This document shows, piece by piece, positions 1 through 7,976 of a DNA stretch of 45,635 bases. A model generated the notes under the pieces. It was not told the DNA's origin and ran no database searches. It worked only from the letters and a program-made list of their open reading frames with translations. The stretch lies in the NCBI GenBank assembly GCA_050945855.1, contig JBMNTS010000010.1, positions 1-45,635 on the forward strand, written 5' to 3'. Positions within the stretch are counted from its first letter, which is position 1; every line of letters starts with the position of its first letter. This DNA comes from CAYSNP01 sp050945855. Lineage in GTDB: Bacteria > Bacillota > Clostridia > Christensenellales > DTU072. Position numbers and translations under genes: made by a program.

Positions 1-673
1 GCAAGAATATTTGTTATGCTTTCCCTATTTGCAATTTTATATGCTCTCTCTTGCAATTTGCACAAGAATATTTGTATGGACAAAAAAGCCATACAAGAAT
101 ACTTGATAAAGTGTTTGCATAATTCAGAGGAATAATTGTATGCCAACTAAGCGGCACAAGAATACTTGTCCGGCAAAGAGATTCCGCGCAAGTCGAATTT
201 TTACCTTATCTACAAGAATAATTGTACGGTTTTCCTGTTCGCAAATTTTCTGCGTTTACTCTTGCGAATCCCGCACAAGTATAATTGTACAATTTCCTAA
301 TGCGTTTTCAATGAATGCTTCGTTTTGCGCAAGAATACTTGTGCAGCAAAGAGCAATTGCATGCATCTTTATTTAGGAGTCTTTGAGATTGCCGTCTGAT
401 TATTGCCACAAGAATAATCGGTTTCTTGTAAATATGCTTTAATTATTATAAAAAAATCTGCGCAAGCGCAAAACAACGCAACACAAGAATAATTGTATGA
501 TTCCGCGATTTCTGTCACATTGCCCCAACGCAACGGCAAAAAATCTCATGCATAAAAAATTGTATGGATTGAGAACTCTTTAAACACTGTCATGCCGCAC
601 AAGAATAATTGTATGGGTTTTCCGGATTTTCCTGCAGAGTGTGAACGAAATTATCCGAACAAGAAAATTATGC
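1..673. repeat. Array of degenerate 18-base repeats with palindromic core
   Basis: About 14 imperfect copies of ACAAGAATAATTGTATGG lie in the same orientation in otherwise non-coding DNA. Clear copies start near 1, 62, 93, 156, 212, 275, 329, 408, 483 and 599. Weaker ones start near 126, 188, 551 and 659. The core ACAAG-AATA-CTTGT is an interrupted palindrome, and the trailing ATGG gives polarity. The copies from 62 to 188 are spaced 30-33 bases apart (about three helical turns); most others are 48-79 apart. The sequence between copies is unrelated. The array may continue beyond the left edge. It could be a cluster of protein-binding sites or a decaying tandem repeat. No function is assigned. 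Confidence 0.75.
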
Positions 674-818
674 AAAATTGCGGATTTATTATGCTTGCGG
701 ATGGGTTTTGGCAAAGAGCGGGAGCGGGGGGTGATTTTGCATTTTGCAGGTATAAATCTTTTTTGGATAGCCCATAATACGTTTAACAAAAAATTCCCTA
801 ACATTAATGGAGGTATTT
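674..818. other. Intergenic stretch before the SpoIIQ-like gene
   Basis: No convincing coding sequence was seen here or inside the repeat array; short open frames lack ribosome binding sites and resemblance to known proteins. A CATAAT hexamer at 773-778 could be a -10 box, but no matching -35 is visible. A good ribosome binding site, GGAGG, lies at 809-813. Confidence 0.4.
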
Positions 819-1481
819 ATGGAGAATAAAGCTAAAAAGAACAACAGATTTGCGGCCTTTCTGAAGCGAAATGTGTATTATGTAATAATGGGGGTCTGTA
901 TTCTGGCAATCGGGGGTATGGTGACTTACGCCTTGCTCAACAACAAAGAGCCCGGCACTCCTCCGCCCTTAGTCGAGGACCCCACCGACCCTACCGATCC
1001 CACAGGGCCCACCGACCCTACCGACCCCACCGATCCTACCGACCCTACGGACACGGTGCCCATAGTTTTTGAGTGGCCGGTGAAGGACGGAGAAATTATT
1101 GTGGATTATACAATGGATACTCTTGTATGGCACATGACCTTAGGCCATTATCGGGTCAATCCCGGCGTAAGGATAGGAGGGGAAGAGGATGCGGATGTTC
1201 TGGCGGCTTATGACGGCGTTGTGGAAAAGGTTTATTACGACATTCTGGACGGGCACGTCATTACTATTAAGCACGGAGACGACTTAGTCACCAGCTACGG
1301 CTCTCTAAAGGAACAGCCTGCCCTGCAGGTGGGGGCAAGCGTAAAGAAAGGTGATATCTTAGGCAAAATAGGCACATCCGCGCAGGCGGAATTTAAGGAG
1401 GGGCCGCACGTCACTTTCAAGGTCTACGAGAAAAACGCGATAACCAGCCCTTACAACTATCTGGAAACAGGCGATAAATAA
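819..1481 (+). CDS. SpoIIQ-like membrane protein with degenerate M23 peptidase domain
   Basis: 220 residues. A short basic cytoplasmic N-terminus is followed by one membrane segment (about residues 19-41), a Pro-Thr-Asp repeat linker (about 54-78) and a LytM/M23 peptidase fold (about 85-215). The zinc motifs are degraded. The H-x-G-x-D position reads N-P-G-V-R and the final H-x-H reads H-V-T, so peptidase activity is unlikely. This resembles SpoIIQ, the forespore-membrane M23-fold protein that forms the channel with SpoIIIAH, though other pseudo-M23 scaffolds are possible. The start at 819 is preferred over the in-frame ATG at 807 because GGAGG (809-813) sits five bases upstream of it. The gene stands alone and ends in a strong terminator. 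The fold is fairly sure; the sporulation role is inference. Confidence 0.7.
   Translation: MENKAKKNNRFAAFLKRNVYYVIMGVCILAIGGMVTYALLNNKEPGTPPPLVEDPTDPTDPTGPTDPTDPTDPTDPTDTVPIVFEWPVKDGEIIVDYTMDTLVWHMTLGHYRVNPGVRIGGEEDADVLAAYDGVVEKVYYDILDGHVITIKHGDDLVTSYGSLKEQPALQVGASVKKGDILGKIGTSAQAEFKEGPHVTFKVYEKNAITSPYNYLETGDK
978..1052 (+). repeat. Nine-base tandem repeat encoding Pro-Thr-Asp units
   Basis: About eight units of nine bases encode P-T-D (one unit reads P-T-G), forming the linker between the membrane anchor and the M23-like domain. Synonymous differences at third positions show the units are not freshly duplicated. The repeat number may vary between strains. Confidence 0.85.
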
Positions 1482-1504
1482 AGACCCCAATCAATAAATT
1501 GCGC

Positions 1505-1538
1505 GCCAAAAAGCAAGCGAGTACGCTTGCTTTTTGGC
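1505..1538 (+). terminator. Intrinsic terminator after the SpoIIQ-like gene
   Basis: Perfect 15-base arms GCCAAAAAGCAAGCG and CGCTTGCTTTTTGGC flank the loop AGTA. The inner GC-rich stem is followed by TTTTT and preceded by AAAAA, so it can act in both directions. It separates the SpoIIQ-like gene from the EAL operon. Confidence 0.85.
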
Positions 1539-1586
1539 ATACCGCAAAGCAACGCGACAAATTGTATTTTCTTTCTTATTTCATTA

Positions 1587-1615
1587 TTGACTTTACCAAT
1601 TCGATATGATATTAT
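1587..1615 (+). promoter_or_regulatory. Predicted sigma-A promoter of the EAL operon
   Basis: TTGACT at 1587-1592 and TATTAT at 1610-1615 are separated by 17 bases, about 50 bases before the first EAL gene. The terminator just upstream supports a new transcript starting here. Confidence 0.65.
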
Positions 1616-1663
1616 TCACACAGAATTACTAAAAATTGTATAAATGCTTGCGGAGAAAGCCTG

Positions 1664-3637
1664 TTGAAAGAACAAAAGAAAATAAATGTTTTTAGAAAAA
1701 GCATAAGCCTGCTGTTGGTTTCCGTCGTTATTGAAGCGTTTCTTTTTAGCATAGCCGTTTACGCTATCCGAAATCACATTATAGACGAGCACGATATAGG
1801 CGCTTTAGGCTCTTATCCCGGCTTTTATTTTGTTGCTTTGGGCTTTATCACCGTTTTGCTGATTGACTTCAGGGCATACAGAAAATTAAGAAGATACGCG
1901 CTTACCGATATTTTTACCGGCTTAAACAACGGTCACAGTTTTATCCGCATCGCCAACAGATACATAATTACGCACAGGCAAGCGTGTTTTTTGGTTTTAT
2001 GGTTTGATATACACAATCTCCACCTGATTAATCAAAGGTACAGCATGGAAAAAGGCGACGAACTGCTGCTTTTGATAAGCGACAGCCTGAAAAAAAGCAA
2101 GCTGATATATTCCGCCGCCAGAGTCAAAGGGGATAATTTCGCCGTCCTGATAGAAAAATGCGAGGGAAAAGGCGCGGAAGAGGTGGTTGCCGGCCTGCTT
2201 GCTGCGCTTAAGCAAAGGATTCTTACGGAAAAAGGCATAAACGTGGATTTTATAGTCGGCGGCTGCATTTACAATAAGGAGATAGGCAACGGCGAGGACG
2301 TTTTGGAAAAGGCGCATATCGCCCAGAATATCGCGAGAGAAGAACATTTGCCCTTAATGCTTTTTAACGAAGAAATCAAAAACAAGCTGTTGGAAGAGGA
2401 TAAGCTTGCGGAAGAAATTCTTTCCGGACTGGGAGAGAGGCAATTCAGCGTTTACTATCAGCCCAAATACAATATAGTCAACGGCGAAATGACGGGCGCG
2501 GAAGCGTTGGTGCGCTGGAATCACCCCGAAAAAGGCTTTATTTCGCCCTCAAAGTTTTTAAAGATTGCCTCAAAAAAAGGCGTGCTTGGCCAGATTGACG
2601 ATTTTGTTTTTGAGCAGGTATGCAAAGATATACAAAAGTGGCGGAAAAGCGGCATGTATGTGCCCGTAAGCGTAAATTGCGAAAAGAATATATTTATCAG
2701 CCCCGGCTTATTCGACAAGCGTTTGCGTTTAATGGAGAAGTACGCAATAGAGAAAGGGGAAATGCAGTTTGAAATTACGGAAAGGACGGCATTTGAGGAC
2801 GCGAGCAGGGCGGAGAGCATCCTGAAAGAACTTAAGGGCCGCGGCTTCAGCATTGCAATAGACGATTTCGGAGTGGAGTACAGCTCGCTGAGCATGCTGC
2901 GCTCACTCCCCGTAGACACCGTAAAGCTGGACAAAAGCTTTATAAAAAGGGGAATGCTGGACGAAATGAATAAAAAAATGATATCCAGCTTTTTGGATAT
3001 CTTTAACACTCTGGGGCTGGAAGCGGTCGCCGAAGGAGTGGAAACGCTGGAAGAGCTGGCATTTTTAAAGGAATGCGGCATAAGCTGCGTACAGGGCTAC
3101 CTGCTGGACTTCCCCTTAAAAGAGGAAGATTTATTCAACAGGTTTAAGACGGGAGAAGTGCGCTTAAAGGATAAGGATGTTCTGGAGATAATCTCCACGA
3201 GCCCCGCGCCCTCCTGTACGGAATACGATAAGGATTCCTCCTCTTTTTATTACCGCAATATTCTGATTAAAGGGGAGATAGACTTTATTGAGGCGGATTT
3301 GACTTCCAATCTGATTATTTACAACGGTGCCAATTTTGAAAATGAGTGCATAGCCAAAAAGTCCGGGGGCATTTTTGACGCCGGCAAAAGCTATACGCTT
3401 GCCGTATCCTATTTTTTGCGGACTTTTGTGGCGGAAGAAGATAAGCGCGCGGTTGCACTGTTTTTAAGCAAAAGGAACATCCGTTCCCTCCTTTCCTCCG
3501 GCGTTTGCAGGGATAATTTGCGTTTTTCGCTCAAAACAAAAGATAAAAAGCCGGCGTTCGGCGAGTTAAGTTTAGTTTTAAAAGAAGAAAATAACAAAAG
3601 TTATGCTATAATAAAATATACGAATATCAAGGAATAG
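1664..3637 (+). CDS. Membrane GGDEF(degenerate)-EAL protein with C-terminal PAS-like domain
   Basis: 657 residues, probably a cyclic-di-GMP phosphodiesterase. Two membrane segments lie at about residues 14-36 and 52-68. A GGDEF fold (about 80-235) has K-G-D-N-F at 155-159 in place of the signature, so cyclase activity is unlikely. The EAL domain (about 258-495) keeps E-A-L at 280-282, an Asn in S-V-N, E-I-T-E, D-D-F-G, the catalytic-site Lys in V-K-L-D, E-G-V-E-T and Q-G-Y, and should be active. About 150 further residues resemble a PAS domain, an unusual C-terminal position. The start is TTG, with GGAG at 1652-1655 eight bases upstream. It is first in a three-gene EAL operon, 44 bases before the next gene. 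Confidence 0.85.
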   Translation: MKEQKKINVFRKSISLLLVSVVIEAFLFSIAVYAIRNHIIDEHDIGALGSYPGFYFVALGFITVLLIDFRAYRKLRRYALTDIFTGLNNGHSFIRIANRYIITHRQACFLVLWFDIHNLHLINQRYSMEKGDELLLLISDSLKKSKLIYSAARVKGDNFAVLIEKCEGKGAEEVVAGLLAALKQRILTEKGINVDFIVGGCIYNKEIGNGEDVLEKAHIAQNIAREEHLPLMLFNEEIKNKLLEEDKLAEEILSGLGERQFSVYYQPKYNIVNGEMTGAEALVRWNHPEKGFISPSKFLKIASKKGVLGQIDDFVFEQVCKDIQKWRKSGMYVPVSVNCEKNIFISPGLFDKRLRLMEKYAIEKGEMQFEITERTAFEDASRAESILKELKGRGFSIAIDDFGVEYSSLSMLRSLPVDTVKLDKSFIKRGMLDEMNKKMISSFLDIFNTLGLEAVAEGVETLEELAFLKECGISCVQGYLLDFPLKEEDLFNRFKTGEVRLKDKDVLEIISTSPAPSCTEYDKDSSSFYYRNILIKGEIDFIEADLTSNLIIYNGANFENECIAKKSGGIFDAGKSYTLAVSYFLRTFVAEEDKRAVALFLSKRNIRSLLSSGVCRDNLRFSLKTKDKKPAFGELSLVLKEENNKSYAIIKYTNIKE

Positions 3638-3681
3638 TTTTTGTTCCGGGTATTTAAATACTTTTTGTTGACGAGGCGATA

Positions 3682-6243
3682 TTGATAAAGCGGATGCCCG
3701 CAGGCGCGGTTATAGCGTTATGCCTGATTGTGATTATCGGTATAGTGATTATTCTGATAGCTTCTATTACTTTCAGAAGTAATATAGAAGAGTCTTACGC
3801 CGATTTGCAAAAACAGTCGCTTTTCAACCTGTCCCAAAATATCCTGGGCTATATCAATATGAAGCACACCCAATTCGAGGAGCTTGATTTTGACTCTCTG
3901 GATGCGGACACGCTGCAGGGTATGGAGTATTCCGCTTACTTTGAGGGCATAGCGCGGATAGACGGCGGGGGCAACATTAGGCTGATTTATAACGGGCGGC
4001 TTTATCAGGATAATTCTTTGAACGCCACCAACATCAAGAGCGAATTTATAGAGCGCAATACCCTCAATGTTTTCACCTTGTCCCAGTTGCTGCCCCAATC
4101 TCTTCCGGGCAGCGAAAAGGTGTTCGCCTTTAAAAAGGAAGCGGGAGAAAATACTTTCCTTGTCTTATCCTCTTTTGAAAACTTAAACGACGTAATAGGC
4201 GCGTATTCCTTTAACGAGATTATGATAATCACACGGGGCGGGATTATCCTTTACAGCAGGGAAGGTATTAAGAAATCTTTTGTATACGAGGATATTCCCA
4301 CAAGGGTGTGGGACGATATAAAAACAGCCGACAACACGCAGACCCCCATATTGGAAAATACCTCTTTCTTCGGCGAGGACGGGCTGCTTGCCTATATTTC
4401 CGTGCAGACCCCCCTTTATTTTCAGGAGTGGAGGATGCTCTCCTTTACCCGGGCGGACACCATGAAGAGTTTGATTGCCCGCAATATGCAGGCTTTTTAT
4501 ATCACCTGTTTTCTGCTTTTTGCGGCAATGCTTGCCGGAGTGGGGATTTACGCCTATTATTACAAAACCAGATATGACGAACGCTTTAAGGCGATAGGAC
4601 TTGACGAAAAAACCCTCCCTTTCATTTTGACCATAGACGAATGGGGCAACATAATTAAGAGCAACGACTCTTTCCGAAGGCTGTCTGGCGCGGAAAATAT
4701 TTTTAATCATCTGGTGGACTTCGGCATCAAGGCAAAAAAGATTATAGACAACGCCCTTTCCTTTACCGTCAGACTTAACGATTACGACGGCAACGAGCGC
4801 TACATCAATTTTTCCGTGATAAAGGGGCACAAGTACAACAAGGCCATAGGCAACGATTCCACCGAGCAGATGCAGGATTATTTCAGCAAGGTGGAAAGCT
4901 ACAGGCGGGATTATTACACCGATTTATTAAACACCAAGGCTCTTAAAAGGGATTTTGACTTTCTCACGCCGGAGGGCGAATGCCTTTATATACAGATTAC
5001 CGTGCCTTCCATCAAGCAGTACGTGATTTCCTTCGGAGAAACCTTCGCGCGCAAAATCAGAAGGAGCTTCGCGAACAGACTGCAAAAAGTATTTAAGGAT
5101 AACCGGATGCTGTATTATATCGGGGACTCCAATTACGCCGTGATAATAGAGGGGACAAAAGAGGTAAACAATTTCAGCGTCAATATCAACGACTTTTTGC
5201 GGCCGCTTACCCAGCCCATAAAGGTGGACGACAATCAGGTCAGCCTGCAGATAAAAATGGGCATTGCGGAATTCAACGGCAAGGAAAACTTTAAGACGCT
5301 GGGCGCGCTGTGGCTGGAGGCGGAGGCCGCCATTCAGAGCATAACCTCAACCGGCAAGGTATACGCCTACTATAAAGACGCTTTGGCGGTTTACGGCGAC
5401 GCTTATTTTGACAACAGAAAGACGCTGGAGCGCATAGTTTTTTCGCCGGATATCGCGTTGTATTATCAGCCCCAGTACAACATCGAGGGCGAAATTGTGG
5501 GTCTGGAAGGCTTGTGCAGAGTGGAAAACCATGCGCTGAGGGATATCACCACAGACCGCTTTATCGCTCTGGTGGAAAAAAACGGGCTTATTGTGGACCT
5601 CAGCCGTATCCTGTATGAAAAAGCCTTTGAGCTGGCTTACGCCATAAGAGATAAAAATATAGTGCTGAGCCTCAACGTTTCGCCCATACAGTTGTTACAG
5701 ACGGGCTTTATTTCGGACTTTTTGTCTTTGCTGCGCAAATACAGCCTCCCCCACCGCTCGGTATGTCTGGAAATAACCGAAAACGTGTTAATGGAAGATT
5801 ATGAAGAGGTGGTAAAGAAGCTGCAGATTCTGCGCAAAAACGGCATACTGATTCAATTGGACGACTTTGGCATAAGTTACTCCAGCCTGCTTTATCTTAA
5901 GGAATTTCCTATCGACGGCATAAAGATAGACCGCTCCTTTATTACCGATGTGGTTACCAACGAATACAGCCGCACGATAGTGGAAAAGATAGTAGGCATA
6001 GCCACCTCATTGCATCTTTCCTGCGTAATCGAAGGAGTGGAAAGCAAGGAGCAACTGGATTGCCTGACAAGTATGGGCGACGTAACCATACAAGGCTGGT
6101 ATTATTCCAAAGCGCAGCCTATGGACAAAATCGGCACGCTGCTGGGATACGACGATATAGAAAGTATAATCGCAGAGCAAAGAAAGGAGAGGGAGAGCGC
6201 AATGGTTCTCTCTGAGGAAGCGGAGGATAACAAGGGAGAATAA
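3682..6243 (+). CDS. Membrane sensor GGDEF(degenerate)-EAL protein
   Basis: 853 residues. Two membrane segments (about residues 8-30 and 270-292) flank an extracytoplasmic region of about 240 residues, probably a ligand sensor. Next come a PAS-like stretch (about 312-385), a GGDEF fold reading I-G-D-S-N at 480-484 (degenerate), and an EAL domain (about 585-835). The EAL signature is E-G-L at 609-611. The metal-binding Glu is kept, as are L-N-V-S, E-I-T-E-N, D-D-F-G, I-K-I-D, E-G-V-E and Q-G, so phosphodiesterase activity is plausible. The start is TTG with GAGG at 3673-3676; the ATG at 3694 is an alternative. The stop is separated by one base from the next start, implying coupled expression. 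Confidence 0.85.
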   Translation: MIKRMPAGAVIALCLIVIIGIVIILIASITFRSNIEESYADLQKQSLFNLSQNILGYINMKHTQFEELDFDSLDADTLQGMEYSAYFEGIARIDGGGNIRLIYNGRLYQDNSLNATNIKSEFIERNTLNVFTLSQLLPQSLPGSEKVFAFKKEAGENTFLVLSSFENLNDVIGAYSFNEIMIITRGGIILYSREGIKKSFVYEDIPTRVWDDIKTADNTQTPILENTSFFGEDGLLAYISVQTPLYFQEWRMLSFTRADTMKSLIARNMQAFYITCFLLFAAMLAGVGIYAYYYKTRYDERFKAIGLDEKTLPFILTIDEWGNIIKSNDSFRRLSGAENIFNHLVDFGIKAKKIIDNALSFTVRLNDYDGNERYINFSVIKGHKYNKAIGNDSTEQMQDYFSKVESYRRDYYTDLLNTKALKRDFDFLTPEGECLYIQITVPSIKQYVISFGETFARKIRRSFANRLQKVFKDNRMLYYIGDSNYAVIIEGTKEVNNFSVNINDFLRPLTQPIKVDDNQVSLQIKMGIAEFNGKENFKTLGALWLEAEAAIQSITSTGKVYAYYKDALAVYGDAYFDNRKTLERIVFSPDIALYYQPQYNIEGEIVGLEGLCRVENHALRDITTDRFIALVEKNGLIVDLSRILYEKAFELAYAIRDKNIVLSLNVSPIQLLQTGFISDFLSLLRKYSLPHRSVCLEITENVLMEDYEEVVKKLQILRKNGILIQLDDFGISYSSLLYLKEFPIDGIKIDRSFITDVVTNEYSRTIVEKIVGIATSLHLSCVIEGVESKEQLDCLTSMGDVTIQGWYYSKAQPMDKIGTLLGYDDIESIIAEQRKERESAMVLSEEAEDNKGE

Positions 6244-6244
6244 T

Positions 6245-7660
6245 ATGGATTTTATACGCAGTTTGCCATCGGAAACCGCAATATTATTTTTGGTGTTGAT
6301 TAGCTTGGGCATAATCGGGCTTACCGTTTTTCTTGTGCTAAAAACGCTTAAAGCCCGCTCGGTTACCATTACCGAAAAAGGGGAAAACGGGATGCTGCTT
6401 ATTTCCGCGATGGATAAGGTGCTGGAAGAGAAAATCTCCAAAAGGATAGGCAGGCAGTCGTTTACCCTGTTCGATATCGAAATCGAAGGCGCGGCGGAAA
6501 TAAAGAAGAGTTACGGCGCCTTTCAGTTCGACAACGCGGTTAAAGCTTTATTCGCAAGGATAAAAGGTATTTTTGCCCCCACCGCCAAAATCGCGACGGA
6601 CATGGAAGGCAAAATCCGTATTTTTACCGCGCAAAAGCTCAATCTTATGGCAATCAACGATATTTGCAAACTTCTGCTTTTCGAAATAAAAAAGCCGATT
6701 AAACTTGTGGGTCACATGAGAGTGGACATCGCCGCAAACGTCGGCGTGGCGCGTTACCCCGAGAGCGGCAGGACGTATAAGGAAATAACGGACAACCTCA
6801 CCTTGGCTTTGGAAATCAGCAAGCGCGACGGCGTGGACAAATACCTTATCTACGACAAAGCCTTGGGCAGCACGGACAGCGAGGAATATAAAAGATACCG
6901 CGAAATCAAAGACGCCATCGCCAAAAAAGAGTTTTTGCTTTATTACCAGCCTATGATTAACGTCGAAACCGGCGAGGTATTCGGCGTAGAGGCGCTGCTG
7001 CGCTGGGAGCACAGGGAAAAAGGGGTACTGCCGCCCAGCGAGTTTTTGCGGGTTATGGAGCAGAGCGGAGACATCAACTGGGTAGGGCTATGGGCGTTTG
7101 AGGAGCTTATTAAAAACGCGGAGAAAATGAAGTTAAAAATCCCGGACAATCCGCTTTTATACACCATGAATCTGTCCGCGAAACAGCTTATCTATCCTAC
7201 GCTTGCGGAAGAGCTAAGGCGCATACTTAAACGGCACCGCGTCAGCCCTCTGGAGTTCTGTCTGGAAATCTCGGAGTACGCCCTGTATCAGGACAACGCC
7301 ATCGCCAACAACAATATCGCCGACCTTAAAAAGATAGGCTTTAATATCGCGCTGGATAATTACGGGCTGGAGTTTTCCACCTTAACCGCACTGGACAAGC
7401 TGCCCCTTGATATTATTAAATTGGACAGACGCTTTCTGGAAGAGAGCAAAAACAATATGATGCTCTCCAACGTGCTGGACTTGGTAGTAAAATATTCCGC
7501 GGAAAAAAACGTGACCCTGTTAGCCGAAGGAGTGGAAAATCAGGAATTCCTGGATTATGTCAAAGAAAAAGGGATAAAAAACGCGCAAGGCTATTTATTC
7601 TCCCGCCCCGTAAGCAAGAAACAAATAATCAACATAGTCCTCTTCACCCCCTGGAAATGA
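6245..7660 (+). CDS. Membrane-anchored EAL protein with altered catalytic Asp pair
   Basis: 471 residues. One membrane segment (about residues 12-33) precedes a GGDEF-like fold (about 55-205) with no recognisable signature, then an EAL domain (about 225-465). E-A-L at 249-251, M-N-L-S, E-I-S-E, I-K-L-D, A-E-G-V-E and Q-G-Y are present. The usual D-D-F-G reads D-N-Y-G at 371-374. The second Asp normally helps bind the metal pair in EAL phosphodiesterases, so this protein may be weak or inactive and act as a cyclic-di-GMP receptor. GGGAG at 6235-6239 is five bases before the ATG. It is last in the operon. Confidence 0.85.
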   Translation: MDFIRSLPSETAILFLVLISLGIIGLTVFLVLKTLKARSVTITEKGENGMLLISAMDKVLEEKISKRIGRQSFTLFDIEIEGAAEIKKSYGAFQFDNAVKALFARIKGIFAPTAKIATDMEGKIRIFTAQKLNLMAINDICKLLLFEIKKPIKLVGHMRVDIAANVGVARYPESGRTYKEITDNLTLALEISKRDGVDKYLIYDKALGSTDSEEYKRYREIKDAIAKKEFLLYYQPMINVETGEVFGVEALLRWEHREKGVLPPSEFLRVMEQSGDINWVGLWAFEELIKNAEKMKLKIPDNPLLYTMNLSAKQLIYPTLAEELRRILKRHRVSPLEFCLEISEYALYQDNAIANNNIADLKKIGFNIALDNYGLEFSTLTALDKLPLDIIKLDRRFLEESKNNMMLSNVLDLVVKYSAEKNVTLLAEGVENQEFLDYVKEKGIKNAQGYLFSRPVSKKQIINIVLFTPWK

Positions 7661-7662
7661 TG

Positions 7663-7789
7663 TGCTCCCTGACGGGAGCATGAAGTGCGCCTGGCGGCGC
7701 AATGCAATATTGGCTAATGCCAATAAGCAATATTACCTGTGCGGCAATATGCAATTTCGACTGTCGTCGAAATGCAATACGCCTGCGGC
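7663..7789. repeat. Chain of short hairpins joined by TGCAA-type linkers
   Basis: Five small stem-loops follow one another, then a weak sixth. TGCTCCC/GGGAGCA has loop TGAC (7663-7680). TGCGCC/GGCGCA has loop TGGC (7686-7701). TATTGGC/GCCAATA has loop TAAT (7708-7725). TATTACC/GGCAATA is imperfect (7731-7749). ATTTCGAC/GTCGAAAT has loop TGTC (7754-7773). A short GCC/GGC pair lies near 7781-7789. The stems differ in sequence while loops and linkers are similar, so structure rather than sequence seems to be kept. The first hairpin lies two bases past the EAL operon stop and may end or protect that transcript. Confidence 0.8.
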
Positions 7790-7790
7790 A

Positions 7791-7819
7791 TGTTAAGGTG
7801 GATTTGTAATAGGTTTTTT
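7791..7819 (+). repeat. Dispersed intergenic repeat, copy A
   Basis: It begins TGTTAAGGTGGATTT and ends in a T run. Of 29 positions, 25 match the copy at 44614-44642. The 13-base core TTAAGGTGGATTT is exactly repeated, inverted, near 39308-39320. It lies between convergent operons directly after the hairpin chain. Confidence 0.75.
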
Positions 7820-7917
7820 TGAGTTCTCTTGATTAATTGCCGTTTTGTGTTATTGCTTCCTTGCGGGCGCTTTGGGATAAATTCATGTTGCCGGAGAAAC
7901 AGCATTTTGATTAAAGC

Positions 7918-7946
7918 AAATACGGCGGGATATTCCCGCCGTATTT
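7918..7946 (-). terminator. Terminator of the glnN-gdhA operon
   Basis: Perfect 13-base arms AAATACGGCGGGA and TCCCGCCGTATTT enclose a three-base loop. On the minus strand it lies about 30 bases past the DapF-like gene and is followed by a modest U-rich tail. On the plus strand a longer T-rich stretch follows, so it may work in both directions. Confidence 0.85.
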
Positions 7947-7976
7947 GGTTGTTTTTTGTTTTTGCCGAGATAAAAA

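Noticed and set aside
140..376. Short open frame within the repeat array
   Set aside because: It runs across repeat copies, lacks a ribosome binding site and has no protein-like pattern.
1..673. CRISPR array
   Set aside because: The repeats are only about 18 bases and diverged, the distances vary from 24 to 79 bases, and no cas genes are present.
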